In this document: positions 1 to 11,786 of the stretch, in pieces
Layout of the letters: each line of letters begins with the position of its first letter
Position numbering within the stretch: position 1 is the stretch's first letter
Assembly: GCA_947561395.2 (NCBI GenBank)
Contig: OX387192.1
Location: forward strand, 9,336,221 to 9,400,220
Direction: 5' to 3'
DNA length: 64,000 bases
Origin: Buxus sempervirens
Taxonomy: Eukaryota > Streptophyta > Magnoliopsida > Buxales > Buxaceae
Made by a program: the position numbers and the translations under genes
The notes under the pieces: model-generated
The model's database searches: none
Told to the model about the DNA's origin: nothing
What the model saw: the letters and a program-made list of their open reading frames with translations, nothing else

Positions 1-700
1 ATTCACAGCTTCAAATTGAAAAGAGTGAAATGTCATCTTATCAGCAGTCATTTCCATGTTAATACAGGGTACATCAGGGGACCACATGGGGGGGACCAAA
101 TTTTCGGCCAGGACGGTAATCACCTTTTGCCCTCTAATATATTTGACTCTTTGGTGGAGGGTAGATGGTATGGCCCTAGCTGTATGAATCCACGGCCTTC
201 CTAGGAGTAGGTTGAAAGCCGCAGGTATATCCATCACCTCAAATGTGATGTTAAAAATATACGGTCCAATTGTGACCGGCAGTTCAACCTCCCCTAGGGA
301 GTGTGTTTTAGAGCTGTCAAATGCTCTTATAATTCTTCCATTTTGTTTTATTTTGTTTCGCTCCAGATTGAGCTTAACAAAGGTTATCAATGGGCAGACA
401 TTGAGAGCCGACCCATTATCAATCAGAACCCGGGCTATCATGCAACCCTTACTGAGCACAGCAATGTGCAAATGATCCACATGATGGTACCCTGCCGGAC
501 TGATCTCAGTCTCAGAAAAAGTTATCACATTGTGGGATAAAATTTGACCAACCATCCGGCCTAGTTGGTCTGGTTCAATATTTTTAGGCACATGGGCCCC
601 CTGGAGTATCCTTAACAAGGAGTCCCTATGTTTTTCAGAATTTAACAATAGTCCCAGAATTGAGATCTGGGCAGGGACTTTGTTCAACTGCTCGATGACA
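1..700 (-). CDS. Element A protease region (fossil, partial)
   Basis: This stretch matches the protease region of element B in content and order. B shows the aspartic-protease core there (IDNGSALNVCPL, with DNG in place of the usual DTG/DSG, and a later LLGRPWIH segment). In the living family this protease processes the Gag-Pol polyprotein. The region continues past the left edge. Confidence 0.75.
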
Positions 701-2910
701 TTGAACTCACTCTTTTATTATCTTTATGAGGTCAGCAGCCTCACTGTTAGTTACCTGAGGGGCCTCTTCCCCTACCTTGGCCTTGCCTTTATTTTTTTCT
801 TTTTCTTTATCCTTCTCTGTTTCTTTCTGTTTTTCTTCCACCCCTACACATTTTCCTGACCTCATCATGAGGTTTACTTCTTCCTTGCTTTCAACTGCAG
901 GGCATGTAGTGGTAAATGCTTCACTGTAGTTCCATGGTACAGCCGATTCAATGTAGGAAGGCTTAAGGACATTCACCACCAATGGGGGAAGTTTGGACTT
1001 GGCGATGGAAGTCTGAGTAATAGGAACATTAACAACCAATGGAGGAAGTTGTTTTGGTTGGGGGTTTGCAGAAGTGACTGATGCACTAAGGGGGTCACAA
1101 TTTATGACCAATGGTGGCTTAGACTGAATGGGCGGAGTAAAAGTGGATGGATTATAATTAATGACCAAAGGTGGCTTGGCGATGTTCATCTGGGCCATGA
1201 GGGATGAGACCCGGTCCAAAGATGAGCTAATGTTCTTTGCAGCACTATCATTCCCCTTTGAAATCATATTTATTTCTTTGCCTTCACTTCTCCTGTCAAA
1301 ATATACCTTGACCGTTGTCCCTATGGGAGCGATTAATTGAGATGGGTCAAAGGTTATTTTGTCAGAAGAGATGACTCCTATGACATTAGATGGACCTGCT
1401 CCGTGATGCTGGGGCAGTGGGTTTTGTCCAATATCGGTTCTTGGAGGATTGGGAGCCCCTGTATTGAAAGACAGGGTATTCTGGTCCAGTAAATCCTGAA
1501 TGGCATGTTTCAAAGGCCAGCACTTGTCGGTAGGGTGCCCCGGTGCACCCATATGGTAATCACAAGTGGTGGAGGGGTCAAAATTTCTCCCCTTAGATGC
1601 ATTCGGATTAGGTTCTCTTAAGGTGATATACCCTCCTTGCAATAAAGTGGGCAGCAATTGAGAGGGAGTCATTGAAATAGGGGTGAAAACCCTATTTCTC
1701 CTTGCTGCAAAATAGGCATCCTTTTCCTCCTTGGTAAAAACCCTTTTTTGGTCTGAAAGTGCTGCTGGAACATTAACCCTCATGGGGGCCTGGGTAGATG
1801 GAGCAGGTGGAGTAGGAAAATGGGCAGGTATGTTGATTTGTATGGGCTTGTTAGGGCCAGATCGTGGCTGCACCATGTCCACCTCACCCTCCTTCTTGTT
1901 CCCATTCTTTTTTATCCCGCCTCCTTTCTTTAGGTTGGGGTCCTGCTGGCTAACCATGGCAGAGTGGTCAATTATTTTACCTGATCTTATTCCGTCCTCA
2001 ATTCGGTCGGCCACTTGAACCAAAGCTGCAAAATTAGTGGTGGTCTGACCCACCAGGTGGCTGTAGAATGGTTGACCCAAAGTGCTGATGAAAGTAGAAA
2101 TCATTTCCTGTTCTAGCATGGGTGGCCTGACCTGGGAGGCCATCTCCCTCCACCTTTTAGCATATTGCCTTACAGTCTCATCCCTTCCTTTGCTCATTCT
2201 CATGACGTCGTACCTGTCTGGTACGATCTCTGAATTGAACCGGTATTGAGCCAGGAAGGCATCGGCTAGGTCCTTCCATCTTTTGATCTTTCCATGGTCC
2301 AGAGTAGCGAACCATCTTAATGCGGTTCCAGTCAGGCTCCTTTGGAAAAGTTGGATTAGAACACCTTCATCCTGCCCAAACTGGCATAGGGCACCACAGT
2401 ATAACTTTAGGTGGCTCATGGGGCAACCAGTGCCATCATACTTGTCCAAGTCTGGGCACTTAAACTTAGCCGGCAGGTTAACATTGGGGTATAGGCACAG
2501 GTCTTCAAAATTGGTGCCTCCAAAGTTGTTTACCCCTTTGACTTCCCTTAGTTCGTCTTGGATCATTTCTAGCTTATGCATGAACTTTCTTTCAACCTCT
2601 TCCCTTATCCTTTCCTTTTCCTTAGCCTTGTTTGACTCAGCTGTCTCATCCCTGGTCAGTATAGGTTCAGGGGTGGGTTCATAGACGGGTTCAGGAGTTG
2701 GTTGCACTGGAGGTGGAATATTGACTGGGGGTGGAGGTGCAGGGTTGGATGTGGATGCCTGGTTCTGAGCCTGCATTTGTTGGGCCTGCACTTGTTGGGC
2801 CTGTACTGACAGTATGTTCTCTAGCATTCGGGCTAGTCCTGCCACTTGTTCTTGGAGTAGAACAACATCTGGATGAGGAGCATCAACTTCATCTTCAATG
2901 GGATTCATGG
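700..2910 (-). CDS. Element A gag region (fossil)
   Basis: A reading region of roughly 730 residues starts near 2908 with MNPIEDEVDAPHP. It has a Pro/Gln-rich N-terminal third, a charged coiled segment, and the retrotransposon Gag core (for example RYDVMRMSKGRDE and VRQYAKRWREMASQVRPP). A zinc-knuckle-like motif follows (C-x2-H-x5-H-x4-C in CDYHMGAPGHPTDKC), then a Pro-rich and Lys/Glu-rich tail. Gag forms the virus-like particle in this family. Element B's Gag is very similar. Confidence 0.9.
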
Positions 2911-3159
2911 CTCGAGCTCTTGATCTGGTTACAGGAGCTATGATTGCGAGTGTATTGGTACCTGGTCACAAAACAAAGGAGAAAATATCAGTGCCCAATT
3001 AATCTCATTCACATGCCTAGGAATGCCTATGTGTAAGCTGGGTGAACACGAGTTTGGATTTTTCTTTATTTGCTTCTTTTTTCTTTTTCTTTTTTTATTT
3101 TTTTTATTTTATTTTTCTTTTTATTTTCTTTTTATTTTTTTATTTTTTTTTGAATTGAA

Positions 3160-4010
3160 TTGTTGGAATATTCTAGGGCTTCCAACAGGTCCCACAAAAG
3201 AGAGAAAGATCTGAAATTCAAAGGGTTTCAGAGGCCCGGGGGTTTTTGAAAAAAGGTCTGAAATTCAAAGGGTTTCAGAAGCCCAGGGATATTTTTGGAA
3301 AAGGTCTGAAATTCAAAGGCTTTCAGAGGCCCAAGGATTTTTTGATGAAAGTCTGAAATTCAAAGGCTTTCAGAGGCCCAGGGATGTTTTGATGAAAGTC
3401 TGAAATTCAAAGGCTTTCAGAGGCCCAAAAGTTCTGAAATTCAAAGGCTTTCAGAGGCCCAAAAGATAAAGGTCTGAAATTCAAAGGCTTTCAGAGGCCC
3501 AAAAGTTCTGAAATTCAAAGGCTTTCAGAGGCCCAAAAGATAAAGGTCTGAAATTCAAAGGCTTTTAGAGGCCCAGAAGTTCTGAAATTCAAAGGCTTTC
3601 AGAGGCCCAAAAGGAAAAGGTCTGAAATTCAAAGGCTTTCAGAGGCCCAAAAGTTCTGAAATTCAAAGGCTTTCAGAGGCCCAAAAGATAAAGGTCTGAA
3701 ATTCAAAGGCTTTCAGAGGCCCAAAAGTTCTGAAATTCAAAGGCTTTCAGAGGCCCAAAAGGAAAAGGTCTGAAATTCAAAGGCTTTCAGAAGCCCAAAA
3801 GTTCTGAAATTCAAAGGCTTTCAGAGGCCCAAAAGTTCTGAAATTCAAAGGCTTTCAGAGGCCCGAGAGTTTTTTAAGAAAAAGTCTGAAATTCAAAGGC
3901 TTTCAGAGGCCCGAGGAATTTTTTGAAAAATCTGAAATTCAAAGGCTTTCAGAGGCCCCGGATTTTTTTTGAAATTCAAAGGCTTTCAGAAGCCCAAGGA
4001 ACCTTTCTCT
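3160..4010 (-). repeat. Leader tandem array of element A (about 33-48-bp units)
   Basis: About 20 copies of a unit built on TCTGAAA-(9 nt)-TTTCAGA followed by GGCCCAAAAG, separated by short variable spacers. Each copy can form a 7-bp stem. The array lies between the primer site and gag. At its gag-proximal edge is one copy of the 'ggaatattctagggcttcc' word that forms the array in element D. Confidence 0.95.
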
Positions 4011-4137
4011 ATTTTTTTTATCTCAATTTATTTTTTTTTGAAGCATTTTATTCAAACTTGTTTCCCTTTATCATTATTTAAAGGTTAAAGGAAGATTTTA
4101 GTGAGAAAAACTGATTAAAGTTGAATATTCCGAGAAA

Positions 4138-4275
4138 ACCGTATACACAGTACGGTCCAGCCCTGCCCGTATTTAAATTACGGGCAAGCTGTGACCGTAT
4201 GGCAAACACGGGCGAGCCTAGCCCGTGTAACTAATACGGGCAAGCCAGCCCGTGTACCAAATGCGGTTTTACGGA
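4138..4275. promoter_or_regulatory. Array of ACGGGC/ACGGTC words in element A leader
   Basis: At least seven short words of the type TACGGGC, GCCCGTA/GCCCGTG, TACGGTC and GACCGTA occur within about 130 bp, in both orientations. The same words cluster in the LTR U3 of A and B, in B's leader, and ahead of both antisense genes of B. The regulatory role is inferred from position and repetition only. Confidence 0.6.
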
Positions 4276-4429
4276 ACCCTGTTATATTTTTCCAGTTTTT
4301 AGTGGTTTGATCACTTTAATTGCTCATCCAAACATACGGTTCACCCATTGCAGAGCTTCTAAACTGTCCCAAAGTGGACCTTGGCCTTTTTGCTAAAACA
4401 TATGCTTGGGAGGGCACATGTACCCTCCA

Positions 4430-5070
4430 AATTGACACCATACTCAAGAATATGGTACCCTTTTATTGACTCTTACATGAACCTTGGGTAGGATTGATTC
4501 TAAACAGAGTTAGAAACTCTTCCTATGTGCTGTACCAATTTTAAAAACATGTATATTTTGGGACCAATTTTATCCCGAACCAATGGGCACCATGACACCC
4601 CTATGACATGAAAATAATGCAAAACAATAGGATTACCTTGTTACCTTGTTTACTTTGAATATAGCATCCGCATTATGCCCTGGTTTGTAAGCCATGCACA
4701 CGGCCTTCCCACAATCATACAAACCCATATCCCCACGTAATTGTATACTTTAGCCAAAAACGTGTAACTCCACCTTCAAGCGTAGGGGTTTTGGGTTTTG
4801 GCTTAATGGCAACTTAGCACTCAAGCCTAGTGATGACCAGAATCCTAGATCCACATTATCATCACATCATTAGCTCAAAGTTCTAAGGTGAATGTTTTCA
4901 CTTTCGCTTTCCGAAGTATCGACCTCGTTGCGCCAAGCTACACACATTCGGGTTCAACTTCCTATAGGTTAAGGGTAGGCCGTGTAAAAACAAAAGGTGC
5001 ACAGTGCATTGTAAAAATAGGGTGCATTCACAACGTCCCAAACCCTTGCCACTCTTTTCGCAGCCATGCA
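4430..5070 (-). other. Conserved leader block of element A
   Basis: Untranslated leader sequence with clear nucleotide similarity to 41200-41880 in element B and 23160-23790 in element D. It includes the segment around gaatgttttcactttcgc and cgccaagctac. A short open frame occurs here in A and B, but the matching DNA in D is read in another frame, so conservation appears to be of nucleic acid rather than protein. The stretch from 5070 to 5470 is AT-rich leader with no other signal. Confidence 0.6.
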
Positions 5071-5471
5071 TAAACAACCCAAGGCATAATAGGAAAGCAT
5101 ATTTAAAATAAACAAGTAAATAAAGCAATCCTATAACACCCAAAACATGTTCATAAAAAAAATCATCTATTATGCAAACATATGATCATGTTATACACCC
5201 AAAATCATCATGGAGGTCATGCTGAAAATTAAAACATGCTATCATAAAAATATAGCAAGAAATAAGCATGGTTCAACCAAACGGACCTCCCCTACGCATG
5301 TTTGTAGAAACAATCCTATAAATCAAAATTAAGCATGTTTCTACTCCCATGAATTCTTAAGCAATAATTCAGATTTAAAACATACCCAACATGCTCAAGA
5401 ACACAAAATAGGAAGCAAATCCAAAAATATCAAAAACATGAACTAAAACACCAAAAGGCTCAAATTCACAA

Positions 5472-5492
5472 GTCCCCAGCAGAGTCGCCAGT
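5472..5492 (-). other. Primer binding site of element A (tRNA-Arg type)
   Basis: Directly inside the LTR the minus strand reads actggcgactctgctgggga. It contains TGGCGACTCTGCTGGGG, which is complementary, with one mismatch, to the 3' end of plant tRNA-Arg(ACG) as I remember it (CCCCAGCGGAGTCG plus CCA). This primer is typical of Tat/Ogre elements. Confidence 0.85.
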
Positions 5493-6885
5493 TGTGAGAC
5501 ATGGGAAAAAATCAATTTAATGATTTCCTCAATCATCACACGGGATTATATAAAACAAAGAGTCGCCACCATTCAATTTAGGTGTGAATGGACACCAAAA
5601 TATTAAAATAAGCACAAAAGGCAATTTTTAGGGCAAAATATCCCTCCTAAAAAAAAACAACCAGAGATGGGTAAGGGGATTAAGTTATGAACAGGGGAAG
5701 GTGTTAGGCACCCCTATTCATCCACACAAGGTGGTTGCCAGGTATTTGTTCATGTTAAAATAAAGGAAAAAGCTTGCTATAAAAATCACACAAAATCACA
5801 AAAAAGAAAAATATATGGTTTTTTTCATATGAATATTCTGATTGATCCAGAACTATCAAATATGATCATACCATTCCTAGGGTTTCATGATCAAAACAAA
5901 ATTGAGATAAAATCAAATAAACTCAATTTAAAGTGAAAAATCCAAAAATTTGGCTTCAAGTCAAAATTCTAGAAATCTGGAAAAATATGATTTTTATAAA
6001 ATATTTCAAAATTTAACTTGAACAGTCCAGGACATAGATAAAGCCCAAATTTCACATTAAATCTGAAAATCAAAACCAAAAAATACCCACGTTGATGAAG
6101 AACATCAAAAGGGGAGAATTTAGACCGTAGGGTCTTCTCTCAATAATGAAAAACAATTTAAAAACCATATCATGAAACCCTAGAATTTATTTTCAGGCTT
6201 TTGGATTCAGATCTACCATATTGATCATGATAAATCCAAGATCATAGCCTAAAATCACAAAAATCGCAAAAACCGTGCTGTAGGTGCAAAAGTGGTGAAA
6301 ATCCAAATTTTATCAAAAAGTGGGGATCTCATGCTATAAACATCATAGATTCATGTTATTCATTCAGATATATCATAAAAAGCATTAAAACATGATCAGG
6401 ATATTCAAAATAGCCACATCTCACAAATTAGAGCACATGGGGGTCTACCCTACGGATCCACCTGTTCCCCTTTTCCCCTAGTTCTCTCTTCACATTTTAC
6501 GGCTAGAGAGACTCTTGAGGTACTTGGAGATAGGTTTGGTTACACAAACACAATCACAGGCCTTATTCTATGAAAGAAAAAAACAGATATGGGGTTCTAT
6601 TCTAGGGATCCACCTGTTCCCCTTTCCCCTAGTTCTCTCTTCACGTTTTACGGCTAGAGAGACCCTTGAGGTACTTAGAGACAAGTTTAGGAATACAAAA
6701 ACAGATATGGCCTTATTCTACAGCAATAGAGATGATCCTATTACTTCTAAAATTGAAGACAGAAAATAAAAAGGGATAGGGGACTTACCTGGATTGAGCA
6801 GGCAGAGCAGCAGGGATTCCTTTCCTTCTCTTGGAGCTTTTGATTCTTCAAAATTTCGTGGCCCTAAGCTAGAGGAGAGAGCCTC

Positions 6886-6893
6886 TATTTATA
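6886..6893 (-). promoter_or_regulatory. TATA box of element A LTR
   Basis: TATAAATA on the minus strand, at the same place as the TATA box of element B's LTRs (39410 and 61399). Confidence 0.75.
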
Positions 6894-7077
6894 GACACAC
6901 CCAGGGGCATGGCTGGTCCAGAAGGATATATCCTGATCCTCAGGATAGAGTGAAAATTGGAGATAATGCCCATCCATAGCCAACCAAAGTGGCTTCAGCG
7001 AATAAAAGACGTAATTCGCTCGTTTAAAGATATATTAGACTACAAATAAAGCTCGGAAATCGAGAGAAGGTCAAAAC

Positions 7078-7200
7078 TCGCACGTGTCTTCAATGCCCGT
7101 GAATTCACTACGGTCCAATCGTGACCGTAAAGTTTTCACGGGCGCGCCTGTCCGTAGAGAGAATGCGGGCGCGACGGGACCGTGAAGGAAATACGGGCAA
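7078..7200. promoter_or_regulatory. ACGGGC/ACGGTC word array in U3 of element A LTR
   Basis: Words such as acggtcc, gaccgta, cacgggc and tacgggc are packed into about 120 bp in alternating orientation, roughly 200 bp upstream of the TATA box. They match the arrays at 39100-39215 and 61090-61205. Confidence 0.6.
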
Positions 7201-7302
7201 AAGCCTGTTTATTCAATTTTTATGCATTTTTGACCTGTTTTAAGCTCTAATTACATGTTTTTATTATTTTCTCTTTTTGTAGTGCAATTTGGGGTGTCTA
7301 CA

Positions 7303-8546
7303 GCGACAGCCTGTAACTCCGGCGACTTCCATTGTTGCCCATTTACTGCAGTGGTTGAGCCCTAGCTCGATTTCCTCTGATTTGTGGTGATTTTCTCAGC
7401 TCAGTTCCGTCGCCCTTGCTCTGGTGATTTCCCCGGCAGCTTGCTCTTCACCAATTCGACTCCCTTGTGCCTACATTATCTGAGTTTCGATCCCCTTGCT
7501 CTTGCTTCTTCAATTTCCCATCCAACCGGGGCAGTAAGCATTCGGCCATCCTTATTTCACTCATAATTTCCAGTAAGTGATCCTACTTTGCTCGAAATTT
7601 TATCCAAGTAATAGCAATTGGCAATTATTTGCATAACTTTGGGGATCCGATTTCCTGATTGCATGTTTGGTATGCTTTTCATGCTTTGGTTCCTTGTATT
7701 GGTAGATTTTTCTTTTCCTTTTTCTATAACTGGCTTTGATCTCCCAACTGTGATCCAATTTGATATAATCCTTTAAGATTTGTCCCGTTAGTGATCTTTT
7801 CCGCCGAAATGTATGATTTTTCAGACGATATGCTGTTGATACCATGCTGCAATTTTCTTGAATTCTTATTTTCATACCATGCTGTAATTGAACTATGACA
7901 TGCTGCAATTGAATCATGCTACAATTTTTCTTGACTGGAATTCTGATTTGCCTGTTGGCGGTGATCTGCCACTCGAAATTGTATGGGCACATCTTGCTGG
8001 TGTTGAAGAATTTCTACCGATCACCATGGCATTTTCTTGTTTGCAACTGGTATTTTCTTCATACATTGGGTATGCTCGATCCTTTTTACTGCTCTGTTTG
8101 TGTCAAACTACTCAGATCATGCATTGTATTTCCCTGCATTTTAGCAACCTTGGTAATTTCTTGATGATTTCTGGAACTAGCTTGTATCTGGAGAACTGCA
8201 CATTACTACTTCTGCATTTGTCTCGAATCTTTCCAGAAACATTTGAACTGAAATAGACAACAAAATTAAGTTAGAATTCCTGACGATAGCTTTGAAGAGA
8301 CCAAGGTCCTAATAAATTTGAATTGAATCTAGACCAAAAGCAAAGTAGGATCTAGACTAAAAGTAAAGTAGGATTCCTGATAAATTTGAACTGAATCTAG
8401 ACCAAAAGTAAGGTAGTATTCTTGATAAATTTGAACTGAATCTAGACCGAAAGCAATGTAATATTCCTGAATCTAGATCAAAAGCAAAGTAGGATTCCTG
8501 ATAAATTTGAACCGAATCTCATAGGACACTTCCCTGTTGCATGTAG
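7303..8546 (+). other. 5'-UTR exon and intron of the PMD gene in element D
   Basis: The first 270 bp resemble the matching leader exon of B's PMD gene in position and CCGGCGAC-type composition. A good splice donor (ccagtaagtg) is at 7573, and a pyrimidine-containing acceptor ending in tag stands immediately before the ATG at 8547. This suggests a 974-bp 5'-UTR intron. About 8310-8525 holds four diverged copies of a 55-70-bp unit containing gaatctagaccaaaag. Confidence 0.5.
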
Positions 8547-11320
8547 ATGGCTAGGAGTCGTTCCTGTGTTCGAGAGGAGGCTGACCCTGCTGATCAGCCC
8601 TCCACTTCGCGGGCTCAGACAGAGGCGAGTTCTGGCGCCACCCTGTCAGAGCCTCTAGATGATTTCAGAGAGAGCTCTGCTGAGGGCTTTGCTGAGGTAG
8701 GTTTCCCAATCTTTCTTCTTTCTTTCCCTGCTTCCCTTGAAATTGACTTCACCTATTCATTTCTGCTTTTAGCCGGCTGTTGTTCCCGCTCGAGGCCGTG
8801 GTAGAGGCCGGGTTGGTGAGAGGGGTCGAGGCCGAGCTAGAGAGAGAGGCCGAGGCCGGGCCGGAGCTTCAGGCCAGGAGGGTGCTGCTGTAGCCTTGCG
8901 CCTAGGGGTCTCTGCGGAGCTGAGAGCGTTTGTTCATGATACAGAGCTTCTCAGTGGTTTGGATAGCCACCCCTCCATGTGCATGTGACCGATGTGCCTC
9001 TCCCCTATCCTCCTTCTCATTTGCGAGGCAGTTGGGGGAGATTTAGTGAGTTGGCACAGTCGCTTTCCCCGGCACTTAGGCGCGAGTTTGGGAGGTGCCA
9101 CTTGGACTATTTTCTCAGCATCCCGTCGTTCTGAGCCGACTGTCCCCTCATCTTCGCTATGATGGAGCGATATTTTCCGGAGACGCAGTCCTTCCATCTT
9201 CCGGACGTGGAGCTGGGGATCCGCCCCTCTGATTTTGTGATGATCACCGGTATTCCTCTGATGGGGCGGACTATCATTTTGGATCGGCCTTCAGCGGAGG
9301 ATATCGGTCTTCTCTTGGGATATCAGGACCTGCCTCCTGCTGCTTGGGACGGGCGGAGTGGTTGTATCTCCATTAGCTGGCTGCGGGAGAGCCTTGCTCG
9401 ACGTTATGAGGGGAGACACGCAACCGTCACTGTGGAGGATGCAGCCTTTGCACCCATATTTCGACAAGTGTTTCTGCTGATGCTCGGGAGCTACTTCTTC
9501 CAGGAGGACACGACCAGTGTCAGTCCTCTTTTCTTGGATGCTCTGCGAGATTTCCATCAGACCCGCCAGCTAGCATGGGGTCAGCTTATATATGGGACTA
9601 TCCTGGCCGGGCTGTGCCGAGTAGTTCGGGGCCTGGCAGCCCTGAGAGGTGATGGAGTCAGCTGCCGGTTCTTCTGGCAGATTCTGCAGGTATTAAATTC
9701 ATCTGTCTTGTCTTATTCCTTAGGCTTTATCTTCTTTATCTCTGACTGATTTTTCTTTTGCCAGGTGTTTATGTACACCTATATGACCTTTTTCCGCCCA
9801 TCCCCTGTACCTGGTGTCGCGGAGTTCCCTGTTGCTTTGCGCTGGTCGGCCTAGGTCTGAGATGCTGATAGGAGTCAGCCTTGCACTGCCCGGGTTCACT
9901 TGGACCGTGCCCGACGATCCGATGTATATTCTTTACCCTTTTTCCTTTTATTTCTTTTCCTGCACTTTGACTGTATCTGACCATTTTTCTTCTTTGCAGC
10001 TTATCTTGGCACGCTTTGACGACGTGGATGTTGGAGTTGCCCGTGAGATGGTAGTATAGGACGCCTTTGATAGAGATCTCCGACGTCAGCCCTACTAGTG
10101 TTTCCTTGGGAGGCTTCGTAGGGTGATGTATTTGTGAGAGCACCTGTATTATCAGCACACAGGCACACTTCGTATCCCCGTTCCCCCTCCTCCTGTGGGT
10201 CTTGACACGCTCCTGCTGGGTTTCGATATTGATCAGTTTGATCATTTTCAGGATGCGGAGGGGCTCACAATAGCTGGGGATTACGACGAGTGGATCCAGA
10301 GAGTATCCATTGGGTGCTTGATGGATCAACCCACTCGTGCCAGAGTAACAGAGATCGGCGGGATCTATATCCGGGTTCATGATGACACTGTAAGTTTCAT
10401 GATTTTCATTTTTCATCCCATTTCCTTCAATCCTGTATTTCTGACTCTGATCCGGTTCTTATTGGCAAGTATATGAGTTGAATGCTCTTCGGGATCGGTT
10501 CCTGAGTCAGAGGGCCGCAGTGGATGATATGATCGCCGAGCATGATGCGGTCGTGGCCCAGAGGGATGCCCGGATCAGAGAGCTGGAGGCTCTGGTTGCT
10601 GAGCTTCAGGCTAGACAGGTATCTGGTTTCTTTATAATTTCATCTCTTTCATTTCCATGTTTCTGCTATTCTGATATGCATGTTTGCCTTTTGCAGGGCC
10701 CAGTCCCAGATCAGGATACTGCTTTTGAGCCTGATTTCCCTATTCCTAATCCATCTCCGGCTCGGGCTGCTGATCCTGATGATGCCTCGGCTGCCGTTCC
10801 TGACCCTTCTGCATCTCCTGCACGTGCTGCTCCTGCGGATCCCGTGGACCCTGTAGACATTCTGGTTGCAGACCCGGTTATTACTGCTCCTGCCGGCACT
10901 TCATCTCCTGTGGCGGCTCCTGAGGTCCCTGGTAAGTTTTCTTTAGTTTCATCTCCTTAGTTCATTTGGATACCTCAATTTCTGATTTTTCTTCTGTTGG
11001 CCCAGTTATTTCTGTTCCTGGCCCCTCTTCTGCTGCTACTGGGCCTTCTGGATCTGCGGGAGCGGAGGCCGCTGTGGCGGAGGGTCCAGTCGAGCCTGTA
11101 CATGCTGAGCCCGAGGCCTCTTCCCCAGATTCTGCTCCTGATCTGCCTCCTGACATCGAGGATTATTGCTTGGAGTATCAGATCCCGTCGATTGTGGGTC
11201 GGCTTCCTCGCCATGTTGCCGAGCGTATTCTGGCATACTCTAGGCGCCGATCACCTCGAGGTAGAGGTCACAGAGGAGGACGGGGCAGAGGACGCCGAGG
11301 AGATCCTGCACAGGAGTAGT
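8547..11320 (+). CDS. Captured plant mobile domain (PMD) gene in element D, antisense to pol
   Basis: A multi-exon gene on the strand opposite to the retroelement. The first exon starts MARSRSCVREEADPADQPS and ends at a gt donor near 8696. The second exon begins with an Arg-Gly-rich stretch and carries the PMD core (about 9160-9690; RPSDFVMITGIP, GSYFFQEDTTSVSPLF, LIYGTILAGL). Shorter exons follow with a coiled coil (near 10480-10620), a Pro/Ala/Asp-rich part, and a basic RGRG-rich C-terminus ending near 11320. Introns are pyrimidine-rich with gt/ag edges. PMD proteins of the MAIN/MAIL type act in nuclear silencing of transposons in Arabidopsis; a role here is inference. Element B carries the same gene. 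Confidence 0.75.
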
Positions 11321-11514
11321 AGATTAGGATTTTCCTTTTTCCCTTGTCATTGTATAAAAAGACTTGTTTATATATAAAAAAAAATTTTCATTCATTCTTT
11401 CTGTTCTAGCTCTCTTTTTCTTTTCAATTTTGTGCAATTATAGCTTGTACAAAAGTGAAACAGGTAAAAAATCCGGATTTTTCTCCATTTTCTCTTTTTT
11501 TCGCATTTTTCTTT

Positions 11515-11676
11515 GTATCCGACGTATCAGACCGAATACATTGAGATTTCTTTGTATCCGGCATAACATGCCGGATACACATGGTCCCTTTTGTATCTGG
11601 CATACTTCATTGGATATGAATAGGATCTTTTGTATCCGATCTGAGTTGTCGGATACATTAAAAAATGCTATAAATG
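11515..11676 (+). promoter_or_regulatory. GTATCCG word array and TATA box before the DUF7745 gene of element D
   Basis: GTATCCG and CGGATAC words, often as inverted pairs, repeat about eight times between 11515 and 11660. TATAAATG follows at 11669-11676 and the start codon at 11787. The same words form the U3 array of D's LTR (27135-27300). The spacing from array to TATA to ATG looks like a promoter; binding by a factor is inferred. Confidence 0.65.
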
Positions 11677-11786
11677 CAACCAGCCTCGGGATTTGCGTAT
11701 TTTTTTACGAGTTTTTGAGTTTAGAAAACCCCTTTTTCGCCCTTTTCATCCTCCCATTGATTCTTAGCTTGCTCCCATTGCCTCCA

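Larger units (their letters stand above)
1..7302 (-). mobile_element. Element A: Tat-lineage Ty3/gypsy LTR retrotransposon, 5' part
   Basis: Reading on the minus strand the order is 5' LTR, tRNA-Arg primer site, long leader with a tandem array, gag, and the beginning of the protease region. The rest lies beyond the left edge. LTR sequence, leader repeats and Gag closely resemble those of element B, so A and B are one family. The LTR start at 7302 abuts element D sequence with no polypurine tract beside it, so this is a 5' LTR inserted in D rather than D's own 3' LTR. The visible gag is long and open. Age cannot be judged because only one LTR is in view. Confidence 0.9.
5493..7302 (-). repeat. 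5' LTR of element A
   Basis: On the minus strand it begins TGTAGACACCCC and ends TCTCACA next to the primer site. It is 1810 bp, aligned throughout with the 1.8-kb LTRs of element B. It holds a word array in U3, a TATA box, and a partial internal duplication (about 6440-6540 and 6590-6690, including tttacggctagagagac). Confidence 0.92.

Noticed and set aside
3205-4010. CRISPR-like look of regularly repeated units with variable spacers
   Set aside because: This is a plant retroelement leader. Units vary, spacers are low-complexity, and there are no cas genes.
4898-5143. Small hydrophobic protein in the A leader (also at 41132-41326 in B)
   Set aside because: The homologous DNA in D uses another frame, so protein-level conservation is not supported.
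5472-5492. Possible tRNA-Arg gene fragment
   Set aside because: Only the 3'-end complement is present beside an LTR, which is the primer binding site.
7384-8256. Several short frames on both strands
   Set aside because: They lie in the putative UTR and intron of D's PMD gene and show no domain or codon pattern.
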